Source: a bacterium (lineage in GTDB: Bacteria > Patescibacteriota > Patescibacteriia > Patescibacteriales > XYC2-FULL-47-12). Taken from it: DNA of 42,743 nt. The stretch lies in NCBI GenBank assembly GCA_030698385.1, contig JAUYLZ010000018.1:1-42743 (forward strand), given 5' to 3'. Numbering within the stretch: position 1 is the first letter of the stretch; each line of letters opens with the position of its first letter. A program made the position numbers and the translations under genes. Below, in pieces: positions 24,137 to 31,164 of this stretch. The notes under the pieces are model-generated. The model was given only the letters and a program-made list of their open reading frames with translations. It did no database searches and had not been told where the DNA came from.

Positions 24137-24823
24137 TTAACTTTCGTTACTGCCGCTTTCAGCCTGCTGTTCTGTCCAGTCGCAGACACCGTCGCCATTG
24201 GCATCGTGGAGCGGTCCGCGCTTATGCATAAATTTCTTCATTTCCGGCAGGCCTGCCTGTCCGGTAGGCAGGCCAAGTTCTGCTCTGATAGCCTCAGCTT
24301 CGTCGAATTTTCCTTCTTTGATTAAATTATGCATTTCTGCCAGTTTGCCAAAATTCTCCTCGGTAATAATCTCGGTATTGGGATGATCGCCCATTGCCTC
24401 CTTCCAGGCGTTGTAGTCATTATTATTAATTGCTTCTTGAACAGCGGCATGGTTTCCAAACTCAAACTTCCCCATTCTGCCCATCATGCCGAAATGTCCC
24501 ATGGCCGGCAAACCCAATTCTGCTTGCAACGCTTTAGCCTCCTCAAGCTTTCCATCCCGCACCAAAGAGTGCAGTTCCGAGAGCTTACTGAAATTTTCCT
24601 CGGTAATTAAATCGGCTTTTGGACCATCGCCAACCGCCTCCTGCCAAGCGGCAAAATCACCATTTTCAATGGCAGCCATGACCGCCTGATGGTTGGCGGA
24701 ACTAAATCCTTGCCTAAAACTACCAGACGAAGCCATTGATACTCCAGCAACCAAAGCGGTCGTGAGAACTACACCGGTACCGGCGGCCAGAACATATAAT
24801 ACTTTTGTATTCATATTTTTCAT
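24137..24823 (-). CDS. Exported protein with two 60-residue helical repeats and a calcium-loop-like end
   Basis: A 228-residue protein with an N-terminal signal or anchor (residues about 6-30, VLYVLAAGTGVVLTTALVAG). Two repeats follow: HQAVMAAIENGDFAAWQEAV to LQAELGLPAMG, and HAAVQEAINNNDYNAWKEAM to IRAELGLP. Both share the pattern ITEENF-x-KL-x-E-x-H-x-L. The second repeat carries an extra TGQAGLP that is encoded by a palindromic repeat (24250-24274). The C-terminus has DANGDGVCDW, an EF-hand/dockerin-like calcium loop. The gene is downstream of a sigma factor and a membrane protein on the same strand, with 73 bp between, so it may belong to that regulon. Function unknown. Confidence 0.75.
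   Translation of the reverse strand: MKNMNTKVLYVLAAGTGVVLTTALVAGVSMASSGSFRQGFSSANHQAVMAAIENGDFAAWQEAVGDGPKADLITEENFSKLSELHSLVRDGKLEEAKALQAELGLPAMGHFGMMGRMGKFEFGNHAAVQEAINNNDYNAWKEAMGDHPNTEIITEENFGKLAEMHNLIKEGKFDEAEAIRAELGLPTGQAGLPEMKKFMHKRGPLHDANGDGVCDWTEQQAESGSNES
24250..24274. repeat. Palindromic repeat (GCCTGCC family) inserted in frame in a coding region
   Basis: GGCCTGCCT (24250-24258) and AGGCAGGCC (24266-24274) around a 7-nt loop: a perfect 9-bp stem inside the secreted repeat protein. It encodes the extra TGQAGLP of the second protein repeat. The same arm sequence bounds the insertions in the interrupted tRNA at 28658-28897. Confidence 0.85.
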
Positions 24824-24896
24824 TTATAAATTAAAGTTGCGCGTCGCGTCATTGCTTATTCATACGCAGGAGAAAGATGATTTCTTTCATTAATTT

Positions 24897-25649
24897 TTAA
24901 CGGTAAATTTTAACGCCGCGAATATAGATTTCTTCATTTTTCATAAACGGCGGCGGACAAAATCCGGGTCTGATTTCTTCAGCGAAAAAATTGTGCTCAT
25001 CAATTTTTCTGCCAATAACTTTTATCGGAACGCCGGTAACAATATCAAAAGGCGCACGCAAATTAGCACTATCACCAAAAATAACCCAAACATTTTTTCG
25101 AGAATCCTCCACGCTGAATTTGTTTGGCGCGACAAAAGTCACGACTTTCCCCGCAATCAAACCCTTTTCCGGATATTGCCACATCATTTGCCTCTGCATT
25201 GTTGCCAGATTGCAGAGTGTAAAGTGTTTTTGCGCTCTTTTTTCCAGCCACTCGCCGCTTTTACCATAGCTATGCAAAACAAAACCCAATACAGTTGAGG
25301 CAAACAAAATTGCGCCGATAATTATCGGCAGAGTAAATCGATAGCCGCCTTTGGTATGGCGGAAGCTGAGGTAAGCGGTAACACCGAGAATAAGTAAAAA
25401 CATCAGCCATAAATAGGGCAAATTGATTAAAATAAATTTACCCATACTCCAGCCCAGACGCTCGCGCAGCACCCACTCGGTGGCGGTGAAATTAAAAATA
25501 ATCGCGGCCGTCGCCAAGCTGGCGCCGATTATGGCAAACAGCGCCATTAACCAAACTAACGCGTGTTCAAAGGTGAATTGCCAGCGCGGTTTTGGCTCAA
25601 TTCGCTCTTTTGTTATTTTGTCTAAAATTGTCTGATGTAAATCTGTCAT
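24897..25649 (-). CDS. Three-helix membrane protein, probable partner of ECF sigma factor (unit 2)
   Basis: A 250-residue protein. A short cytoplasmic N-terminus with LHQTILDKITKERIEPKPRW precedes three membrane helices (about 29-54, 72-92 and 103-125). The C-terminal part, from about 130, is soluble and beta-rich (KVVTFVAPNKFSVEDSRKNV) with a late GFCPPPF. It starts 9 bp after the ECF sigma gene. The N-terminal segment before the first helix resembles the short sigma-binding parts of CPR anti-sigma-like proteins, so it probably holds the sigma factor at the membrane. I do not know the family name. Confidence 0.7.
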   Translation of the reverse strand: MTDLHQTILDKITKERIEPKPRWQFTFEHALVWLMALFAIIGASLATAAIIFNFTATEWVLRERLGWSMGKFILINLPYLWLMFLLILGVTAYLSFRHTKGGYRFTLPIIIGAILFASTVLGFVLHSYGKSGEWLEKRAQKHFTLCNLATMQRQMMWQYPEKGLIAGKVVTFVAPNKFSVEDSRKNVWVIFGDSANLRAPFDIVTGVPIKVIGRKIDEHNFFAEEIRPGFCPPPFMKNEEIYIRGVKIYR

Positions 25650-25658
25650 ACATTATTA

Positions 25659-26237
25659 CTACGAAAAATTAACATTCATTTTTTCGGCTGTTTTTATAAA
25701 AATTCTTTTCGCGCGATTAATCAGCGTGCCAATCGTTCCCATCGGTTTTTGCAAAATATCCGATATTTCCCGGTAATCTTTCTCTTCCAAAAATTTTAAA
25801 ATTAAAATTTCTCGGTACTTAAGATCCATTTTTTCCAGAACTTTTTCAATATCTTTTGCCATATCACCATGATTAATTTCTTTTTCTATGTTGATGCCGG
25901 AGTCAACATTATGCAAAAACTCATCAATTGCTTCCCCGCCGATTAACTGAGGACGCGCCTGTTTTTTTCGATATTCAGAGATTACCAAATTATGAGCAAT
26001 ACGGTAGAGCCACGATGAAAACTTAAGATTGGTATCAAAATCGTTTAAATTTTTATAAACTTTTATAAAAATCTCCTGCAGTAAATCCTGCGCGTCCTCA
26101 TCACTGACACCGGCAATGCGCTTAATATAGCGCAGCATTTTACCCTCATAACGGCTGACAACACAACTAAAAAACTCCTGATCTTGCAAGATCAGTTGTA
26201 CCAACTCTTCGTCGGTTTTGTTGCTGCAATCAACCAT
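25659..26237 (-). CDS. ECF sigma-70 factor (unit 2)
   Basis: A 192-residue ECF sigma factor if the ATG at 26237 is used, which begins with MVDCSNKTDEELVQLI, a normal start for the family; an in-frame TTG at 26276 would add 13 poorly supported residues. Region 2 contains YEGKMLRYIKRIAG, DAQDLLQEIFIKVY, FSSWLYRIAHNLVISEYR. Region 4 contains LKYREILILKFLEEKDYREI and KPMGTIGTLINRAKRIF. It is followed after 9 bp by a membrane protein that likely restrains it. An AT-rich TATACT box lies 18 bp before the start. Confidence 0.92.
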   Translation of the reverse strand: MVDCSNKTDEELVQLILQDQEFFSCVVSRYEGKMLRYIKRIAGVSDEDAQDLLQEIFIKVYKNLNDFDTNLKFSSWLYRIAHNLVISEYRKKQARPQLIGGEAIDEFLHNVDSGINIEKEINHGDMAKDIEKVLEKMDLKYREILILKFLEEKDYREISDILQKPMGTIGTLINRAKRIFIKTAEKMNVNFS

Positions 26238-26399
26238 ATTGTTATAACTACGCAAAGTATATAATATTTCTTTCAAAAAAAATAAGCCTTTAGCAGAATT
26301 TTCAAAGGCTTGCTATCTTGCTATAAAAACTTTAAATAAATCAAATCTGTTTATTTTTTGCGTATTAAACCAAAAAAATTAAAAAATCTCAAAAAAAGG

Positions 26400-26493
26400 G
26401 GTGGCGAATTACTGCTGTTTAAAAAGGAGAAATTTAAATCAAATTCACAAGAGGAAGCATTTTTTGATTTAATAGTTACAGCAACTCGCCACC
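26400..26493. repeat. Nested inverted repeats (MITE or structured RNA)
   Basis: Outer arms GGTGGCGAATTACTG (26400-26414) and CAGCAACTCGCCACC (26479-26493) match at 13 of 15 positions. Inner arms TTAAATCAAA (26434-26443) and TTTGATTTAA (26463-26472) match perfectly. The total is 94 bp. Confidence 0.7.
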
Positions 26494-26556
26494 TTATTTA
26501 TAATGATATTATTAATTACCAAAGATGTCAACTCAATATTTCTCTTGATTGAATTT

Positions 26557-26585
26557 AAAAAAAGGCCAGCAAATGTTTGCTGGCC
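26557..26585 (-). terminator. Terminator after the subtilisin gene
   Basis: On the minus strand GGCCAGCAAA, a 2-nt loop, and TTTGCTGGCC are followed by a run of seven T. The stop codon is 21 bp before. Confidence 0.92.
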
Positions 26586-26605
26586 TAACTTTGAGTAATT
26601 TCCAC

Positions 26606-28423
26606 TTATTTACAGAATCCGTTGGCTGGAGTTGATCCACTCCATGTCAATCCTTCGGCAGTCACATTGGTAACCATAGTCTCGTAACATCCCGAAGGCG
26701 CATTACTAAGGTTGAAGGTTGTGATTCCATTCGTGCCCGTAGTTCCAGCTCCGTTCCAGGACGTTCCGGAGTCGTGGTTTAAAGTGATTGATACTGAGGC
26801 ATTGGCCACCGGGTTTCCGAGATCATCCACAATGCTAACAGCAGTAGAAAGGTGCTTATCAGAATTCTTGCCGCCGGAAGTGATGTAAGTGATTGATTCA
26901 ACACTGGCCACGGTTGCTTCGGTTGGCGCCGGTCCTGTGGTAAACGAAGCCGAATCGCTACCGGACAAATCTCTCGTGTCGGTCACGACAGTTTCAACTG
27001 TGTGAGCGCCGTCCGCAAGCCCGGAAATTTCCAAACTTCCCGTATAAATTCCTAAAATTGCTGTTTCGGTAAAACTGATAACCGTTGTTGTGCCATTTAC
27101 CATTGTAGCGAAGTCAGATGAACTCAAGCCGCTTATCGCATTGCCGTTTTCATCTGTTATCGCCGCTGTTAATACGGCTGTGGCATCAACTCCACTTTCG
27201 TAGTTGGTCTTATCCGTGCTCAAATCAACATTTACTGCCGGGTCTGGCGGTAACGGAGGAGTAATAGCTGCAATCGCCGCCGCGGCGCTGACTAATCCGT
27301 ATCCGTAAAGACTGTCGCGACCGATAGCTCCTAAATCTATAGCTGTGTCAGCAAGAATTTGTCTTACCTCCGAAGCGTTATTTACACCCGCGGCTATAAT
27401 TAAGGCAGCCGTTCCCGCAACGTGGGGAGAGGCCATTGAAGTGCCGTTGAATTCAACATATCCGCCGCCCAGTCTAGTGGAGTTTATTGAAACGCCCGGG
27501 GCGGCAAGCTCTACCGCGGGACCGGTGCTGGAAAAGCTGGCCCGTTTGTCGCTTTTGTCAGTTGCCGCGACCGCAATTACCGAATCGTAACGCGCCGGGT
27601 AGCCGACGTTATCACCTTTACCAGGAGGAGTACCGGAATTTCCCGCCGCCGCGACGTGGAGAACTCCCGCGGCCGCTGAGTTGTCAAAAGCCGCTTTCAC
27701 GGCGCTACCAGGATCCGATCCTGCTCCATAGCTGTTGTTCGTTACTTGAATTCCGTTATCCACCGCCCACTGGAGGGCGGCAATAATATCGCTCCACGAA
27801 CCACTGCCGCTTGAGCTGAGAACTTTAAGCCCATACAAATCCGCTTCCGGAGCAGCGCCAACAACTCCAGTATCGTTATCTTCAGCGGCTACAGTGCCGG
27901 ATACATGGGTGCCGTGACCGTTGTCGTCCATAGGATCAGAGTCGCCGTTTACAAAGTCATAGCCGCTGATGTAATTCGCATCCAAATCAGGATGAGTGTA
28001 GTCAATGCCGCTATCAATAATGGCTACTTTTACGCCGTCACCGGTATTGCCACTGCTATGTACTGTTTCGGAACCGATTCTTTTTACGCCCCAGGTATTA
28101 TCCAATTCCGCATCAATCGCGTAAACCGTTCCGTCAAGTTCAATATTAGTAACGCGTGGATTTTTTAAAAACCCTTTTATTGCCGACTCAGGGACGCTGG
28201 CCGAAATAGCCGGCACGAGATGGTAGCTGTATTTGACAACCCCGCCCGCTTTTTTTACTAAAGACTGTTCGCTCGGTCCAGGCGTTTGGTTAAAAATAAT
28301 AAAAACATCAACTTTATTGTTCCCAGCGGCCTGAACTTGCGAGTTCATCGGCCCAACTGCTCCGACAACCGCCAGAGTGAATACAACTCCTAAAATAAGC
28401 GCATAAGATAAAATTTTTTTCAT
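26606..28423 (-). CDS. Secreted subtilisin-like serine protease (S8) with Ig-like tail
   Basis: I choose the ATG at 28423 (605 residues), because it begins with a clean signal peptide (MKKILSYALILGVVFTLAVV); the frame extends upstream to 28471. In this numbering an I9-type propeptide spans about 38-105. The catalytic triad is Asp137 (AIIDSGIDYTHPDLD), His170 (DDNGHGTHVSGTVA) and Ser329 (FNGTSMASPHVAGTAA), with the oxyanion Asn near 262 (AAAGNSG). Beyond about 400 lie two beta-rich, Ig-like domains (VDLSTDKTNYESGVDATAVL; LSTAVSIVDDLGNPVANASV) and a short end with two Cys. It should be exported, self-processed and act at or beyond the cell surface. No cell-wall anchor is visible. Confidence 0.93.
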   Translation of the reverse strand: MKKILSYALILGVVFTLAVVGAVGPMNSQVQAAGNNKVDVFIIFNQTPGPSEQSLVKKAGGVVKYSYHLVPAISASVPESAIKGFLKNPRVTNIELDGTVYAIDAELDNTWGVKRIGSETVHSSGNTGDGVKVAIIDSGIDYTHPDLDANYISGYDFVNGDSDPMDDNGHGTHVSGTVAAEDNDTGVVGAAPEADLYGLKVLSSSGSGSWSDIIAALQWAVDNGIQVTNNSYGAGSDPGSAVKAAFDNSAAAGVLHVAAAGNSGTPPGKGDNVGYPARYDSVIAVAATDKSDKRASFSSTGPAVELAAPGVSINSTRLGGGYVEFNGTSMASPHVAGTAALIIAAGVNNASEVRQILADTAIDLGAIGRDSLYGYGLVSAAAAIAAITPPLPPDPAVNVDLSTDKTNYESGVDATAVLTAAITDENGNAISGLSSSDFATMVNGTTTVISFTETAILGIYTGSLEISGLADGAHTVETVVTDTRDLSGSDSASFTTGPAPTEATVASVESITYITSGGKNSDKHLSTAVSIVDDLGNPVANASVSITLNHDSGTSWNGAGTTGTNGITTFNLSNAPSGCYETMVTNVTAEGLTWSGSTPANGFCK

Positions 28424-28480
28424 AATGTTTGTTGAGGGAGCATTGCTAAAAAACCTAAAAATTTTTAACAATACGCCCTT

Positions 28481-28519
28481 ATTTACTAAACTAAATATTA
28501 GTAAATTAGTACTAGTTTA
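28481..28519. promoter_or_regulatory. Two AT-rich inverted repeats upstream of the subtilisin gene
   Basis: ATTTACTAA (28481-28489) and TTAGTAAAT (28498-28506), followed by AAATTAGT and ACTAGTTT (28504-28519, one mismatch). They lie 58-96 bp before the subtilisin start and could be operator sites. Confidence 0.4.
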
Positions 28520-28619
28520 AGATACTCATTATTATATACGCTTCACTCATATCAGCAATGCTTATCCTGTGGAAAACTATACTTTTAGGCTAAGCAGAAG
28601 CAATAAAAAAGTCTTTTAT

Positions 28620-28647
28620 TTGCAAAAAAATGGTAGTATGCTATATT
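28620..28647 (+). promoter_or_regulatory. Promoter of the tRNA-Trp locus
   Basis: TTGCAA (28620-28625), 16-bp spacer, TATATT (28642-28647), with TG one base before the -10. It ends 10 bp before the first base of the interrupted tRNA, so both tRNAs should be on one transcript. Confidence 0.75.
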
Positions 28648-28691
28648 TCTAGCAGATGCGGGTGTAGTATAATGGTAGCACAGGGGTCTCC

Positions 28692-28840
28692 CCGCCTGCC
28701 AAAACTCGCTATTATACATAGACAATCCCTTATTAAGAGGGGGCATAGTGTAATGGTAGCATAACGGTCTCCAAAACCGTTGGTTAAGGTTCAAATCCTT
28801 ATGCCCCTGCAAATAGCGCGGTAGCGAGCGGCGGGCAGGC
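28692..28840 (+). mobile_element. 149-bp palindrome-bounded insertion in the anticodon loop
   Basis: The ends are inverted: GCCTGCC (28694-28700) pairs with GGCAGGC (28834-28840), then, after a 4/5-nt internal loop, CTCGCTA (28705-28711) pairs with TAGCGAG (28822-28828). The interior holds a full tRNA-Trp (28739-28809) and about 50 further bases. There is no protein. The GCCTGCC arms match the family seen at 24250-24274 and 28861-28877. Confidence 0.7.
28739..28809 (+). tRNA. trnW: tRNA-Trp(CCA), complete, nested inside another tRNA-Trp
   Basis: A 71-nt cloverleaf: acceptor GGGGGCA/TGCCCCT (first pair G-T), D arm GTGT/GCAT around AATGGTA, anticodon arm ACGGT/ACCGT with loop CTCCAAA (anticodon CCA), 4-nt variable loop, T arm TAAGG/CCTTA with loop TTCAAAT, and discriminator G. 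CCA is not encoded. The D loop and overall build match the interrupted tRNA around it, so they are related copies. It has no promoter of its own that I can see. Confidence 0.95.
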
Positions 28841-28860
28841 AAAACCTCTAGCGGGGGTTC

Positions 28861-28877
28861 CCTGCCGGCAAGGCAGG
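28861..28877 (+). repeat. 17-nt hairpin inserted in the T loop of the outer tRNA
   Basis: CCTGCC, GGCAA, GGCAGG: a perfect 6-bp hairpin placed between C56 and G57 of the T loop (TTC before it, GATT after it). The arms belong to the GCCTGCC/GGCAGGC family. Confidence 0.75.
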
Positions 28878-29010
28878 GATTCCCTCCACCCGTGCCAGAA
28901 TCAAACTTTAAGATTTCCCCTTCAAAGCGGAGCAGAGGTTAAACCGAAAATTTTCTTCAAAAATTTTCTTGGACAAATATTCAAGCTTTGTGATAAATTT
29001 GTACCAATAA

Positions 29011-29038
29011 AAAAATGGCGCTACCGCGCCATTTTTTT
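29011..29038. terminator. Bidirectional terminator between the tRNA locus and rpmG
   Basis: AATGGCGC and GCGCCATT around a TACC loop, with A-run and T-run. The T-run of the plus strand overlaps the rpmG stop codon. Confidence 0.92.
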
Positions 29039-29193
29039 TATTTAGTTTCTTTATGCATTGTGTGTTTATCGCAATGTTTGCAATGCTTTTTCATCTCCAG
29101 TCTTTCTTTGATGATTTTTTTATTCTTGTGAGAATTATAGTTCACTCGTCTGCACTCAGTGCACTCAAGTTTAATCATGTTGTCTTGGGACAT
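29038..29193 (-). CDS. rpmG: 50S ribosomal protein L33
   Basis: A short gene of 51 codons. The translation begins [19 protein letters not shown] and ends [15 protein letters not shown]. The zinc-ribbon cysteines C-x-x-C (ECTEC) and C-x-x-C (HCKHC) are both present, so this is the Cys-positive form of L33. It has its own promoter (29226-29254) and terminator. L33 is often close to tRNA-Trp, secE and nusG in bacteria; here only the tRNA-Trp locus is near, and it is on the other strand. Confidence 0.95.
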   Translation of the reverse strand: MSQDNMIKLECTECRRVNYNSHKNKKIIKERLEMKKHCKHCDKHTMHKETK

Positions 29194-29225
29194 AATATTA
29201 TTTTTAGATTAATAGTTACTTTCTT

Positions 29226-29254
29226 ACCCTACTACACTTACATAAAATTGTCAA
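29226..29254 (-). promoter_or_regulatory. rpmG promoter
   Basis: TTGACA (29249-29254), 17-bp spacer, TAGGGT (29226-29231). The -35 is perfect and the -10 is weak. The leader would be about 25 nt. Confidence 0.65.
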
Positions 29255-29285
29255 CAGCAAATAACTTATAATTTTCAATAATCAA

Positions 29286-29301
29286 TCCCGAGCGCTCGGG
29301 A
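29286..29301. repeat. Perfect 16-bp GC palindrome
   Basis: TCCCGAGCGCTCGGGA in an AT-rich spacer between rpmG and the MFS gene. It belongs with the other TCCCGA/TCGGGA-type palindromes. Confidence 0.85.
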
Positions 29302-29352
29302 CAATTTTCAAATGAAAATTTAATGAAAATTGAAAAAGGTAAATTGAAAATT

Positions 29353-30513
29353 TTATTTAGTGTCTTTCAAAGATAATGCCGGACGCAAACTGATAAAAAC
29401 TATAACCGCCAAGAATAAAAATAAATATTGCACCGGAAGTAAATACAGCACGCCGACGGAAAATAGCGAACCGGCCAGCCAAGCGGCCGGGCGCAGATCA
29501 CGAAAAAGATTTATCAAGTCCATGTCCTGACGGTTAACAATTTTGAAAAAATAAACATCCTGCATGGCCTCCACTAAAGCGGCCCCCACCCGTGTCATAA
29601 AAAGCACCGCCGCCCAAACCAAAAAGCTGGTTGAGTTTATAAAAAAAATAGCGCCGGTGGCGGTCATCATAATAATTAAACCGATAGTCAAAATTTCTTT
29701 TTCACCAAAGTAGCGGTCAGCCAAACTGCCGGCCGGGAGTTGAAAAATGACAAACGGCAACAGCATAATCGTAAACATATAACCCAGATCCTGCCAGCTA
29801 AAACCAAAATTTTCATGCAAATAAAGCGGCACATACAAAACCATAACGCAGTAAAAAAATTGTAAAATAAAAGAAACTTTAAAAATTTTTGCTAAATTTT
29901 TGTCATACTTAAATACTTTTAATAATTGGTGAAAATGCCGGCTCTGATATTTATTATGATCCTGAAATTTTCTTTTTTGTATAAATATTATCAGCAAGGC
30001 CGGCAACAAAATCAAAGCTGAGGCTAAGTAAACAAAGCTATAAGCATTCTGGCCGGTAATACTGCCTGTTATTAACGGCGACAAGAACCAGGCGATATTA
30101 ATAACGGTTAAAAATTTTGTACGGATGCGTCCGGTGTGAGCGGTATCGGAAATATTTTCCAAAAAGACATCGACATTTATGAATATTAAGTTAATGCTCA
30201 GAAAATTAAAAATAAAAAATATCAATATCAGCCACTTATCCGCGACAGCGCTTAAGCCCAGTGTCGTCAGCAAAAGCAAAGTAATAAAAAAAACAGCCGT
30301 GGTGTAATTGGTAAATTTTTTTATAATACGCGGATACACAAAAATCGCCAGCAAGGTGATAAAAGTCGCCGCTGTTATGTAAAGACCGACACTGCCGACA
30401 CCGACAAACTGTTCCAGGTACGATGACTGGATATAAGCCGGCAAGGCTGAGGACAATGCCCAAAAAAAACCAAAAATATAAAGCAAGACAAAAGTAATTT
30501 TATTGTTTTTCAT
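29353..30513 (-). CDS. MFS-family transporter
   Basis: A 386-residue protein with about 12 membrane helices in two halves and a central basic loop at about 178-200 (IQKRKFQDHNKYQSRHFHQL). The MFS A-motif-like loop of the second half is visible: LPAGSLADRYFGEKEILTIG. It probably exports or imports a small molecule by proton antiport; the substrate cannot be told. It overlaps the upstream FMN reductase by 14 bp, so they are co-transcribed and translationally coupled. The start ATG is inside the reductase 3' end. Confidence 0.85.
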   Translation of the reverse strand: MKNNKITFVLLYIFGFFWALSSALPAYIQSSYLEQFVGVGSVGLYITAATFITLLAIFVYPRIIKKFTNYTTAVFFITLLLLTTLGLSAVADKWLILIFFIFNFLSINLIFINVDVFLENISDTAHTGRIRTKFLTVINIAWFLSPLITGSITGQNAYSFVYLASALILLPALLIIFIQKRKFQDHNKYQSRHFHQLLKVFKYDKNLAKIFKVSFILQFFYCVMVLYVPLYLHENFGFSWQDLGYMFTIMLLPFVIFQLPAGSLADRYFGEKEILTIGLIIMMTATGAIFFINSTSFLVWAAVLFMTRVGAALVEAMQDVYFFKIVNRQDMDLINLFRDLRPAAWLAGSLFSVGVLYLLPVQYLFLFLAVIVFISLRPALSLKDTK

Positions 30514-31045
30514 ACCACTCTTTCTTTAATGCAATATAAGTTTGGAGCCCCTGCAAAAATTTCTGCACGCGATCCAGATATGAACTGTCCGTGAGCTTCC
30601 CCGCCTCGTCAAAGACTTCTTTCACGTTGGAAAAATAAAGCGGCTTGGGTACCACGAACATACCCAGCTCATGGAGAACGGGGAGAATATGTTCGGCCAC
30701 GCGCGCACCGCCGAAACGGCCGTCTGACACTGAGCACAACCCTACCGGCAACCGGCTGTATTCATCGTAGAGCGAATCTAAAACGATTTTAAGCTCACCC
30801 GGATAGCCATGGTTGTATTCGGGCGTGACAATAAGTAAACCGTCAGCTCTGGTAACCATTGATTTCCATTGAGCTGCTTTACTATTTTTCACCCACGCAG
30901 GAATGGTCACAGCGCTGCCGTAATCGCGCACATCATAAAGCTCGGCGTCAAAGCCGAATGTCTGTGCCTGTGCTAACATAAAGTTGGCTACCTTTTCCGA
31001 TTGCCGGCCCGCGCGGCCGGTGCCAAGGAGAATGGGGATATACAT
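30500..31045 (-). CDS. NAD(P)H-dependent FMN reductase (flavodoxin-like)
   Basis: A 181-residue flavodoxin-fold protein of the NADPH-dependent FMN reductase / ChrR group. It has the N-terminal phosphate-binding strand and loop PILLGTGRAGRQSEKVANFM, the central LLIVTPEYNHGYPGELK with the family-typical Pro-Glu-Tyr-Asn, and the later SVSDGRFGGARVAEHI. Such enzymes reduce FMN, quinones, azo dyes or chromate with NAD(P)H. It is the first gene of a two-gene unit with the MFS transporter, suggesting a detoxification or efflux pair, which is an inference. Confidence 0.92.
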   Translation of the reverse strand: MYIPILLGTGRAGRQSEKVANFMLAQAQTFGFDAELYDVRDYGSAVTIPAWVKNSKAAQWKSMVTRADGLLIVTPEYNHGYPGELKIVLDSLYDEYSRLPVGLCSVSDGRFGGARVAEHILPVLHELGMFVVPKPLYFSNVKEVFDEAGKLTDSSYLDRVQKFLQGLQTYIALKKEWYEKQ

Positions 31046-31110
31046 AATACTCGTTGATTAGTGATTTGTTAAATAGTTAATTCGTTATATTAATCACCTA
31101 TTTAGTATAG

Positions 31111-31150
31111 CAAAAAAAAAGACGCTCTGATAGAGAGGCATCTTTTTTTG
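31111..31150 (-). terminator. Terminator after the unit-3 membrane protein
   Basis: On the minus strand GATGCCTCT and AGAGCGTC pair imperfectly (one G-T pair, one bulge) and are followed by nine T. It is 15 bp after the stop at 31165. Confidence 0.75.
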
Positions 31151-31164
31151 TTATAAAAATGAAA

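Larger units (their letters stand above)
26277..26605. other. 329-bp region without a gene, with nested inverted repeats
   Basis: A 64-codon frame in this stretch is not protein-like (Lys-rich, no family). The main structure is the nested inverted repeat at 26400-26493. AGCCTT(T) and AAAGGCTT near 26286-26312 form a further small hairpin, and the subtilisin terminator lies at 26557-26585. Confidence 0.55.
28658..28897 (+). tRNA. tRNA-Trp(CCA) interrupted in the anticodon loop and in the T loop
   Basis: Two separated parts fold as one tRNA. The 5' part (28658-28691) gives acceptor GCGGGTG, the D arm (GTAT, AATGGTA, GCAC, with one A-C mismatch), stem GGGGT and loop bases CTCC. The 3' part starts at 28841: loop bases AAA, stem ACCTC, a 4-nt variable loop, T-stem GGGGG/CCCTC, acceptor CACCCGT, G73 and an encoded CCA. 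Removing 28692-28840 and 28861-28877 leaves a normal 74-nt tRNA-Trp with loop CTCCAAA and T loop TTCGATT. The anticodon-loop insertion carries a second, complete tRNA-Trp. Whether this outer gene is decayed, or is processed to remove the insertions, cannot be seen from sequence. No group I intron core is visible in the 149-nt insertion. Confidence 0.82.

Noticed and set aside
26358..26552. 64-codon Lys-rich frame
   Set aside because: It runs through the nested inverted repeats and has no protein-like features.
26564..26585. A further REP copy (GGCCAGCAAATG centre)
   Set aside because: It resembles the REP centre but has different arms and a T-run, so it is the terminator of the subtilisin gene.
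28692..28840. Group I or archaeal-type intron in the outer tRNA
   Set aside because: The insertion is mostly a second tRNA plus about 80 nt; there is no group I core, and the bulge-helix-bulge shape is not evident. It is kept only as a minor alternative.
28585..28842. 85-codon minus-strand frame over the tRNA locus
   Set aside because: It is the reverse complement of the tRNA genes and the palindromic insertion.
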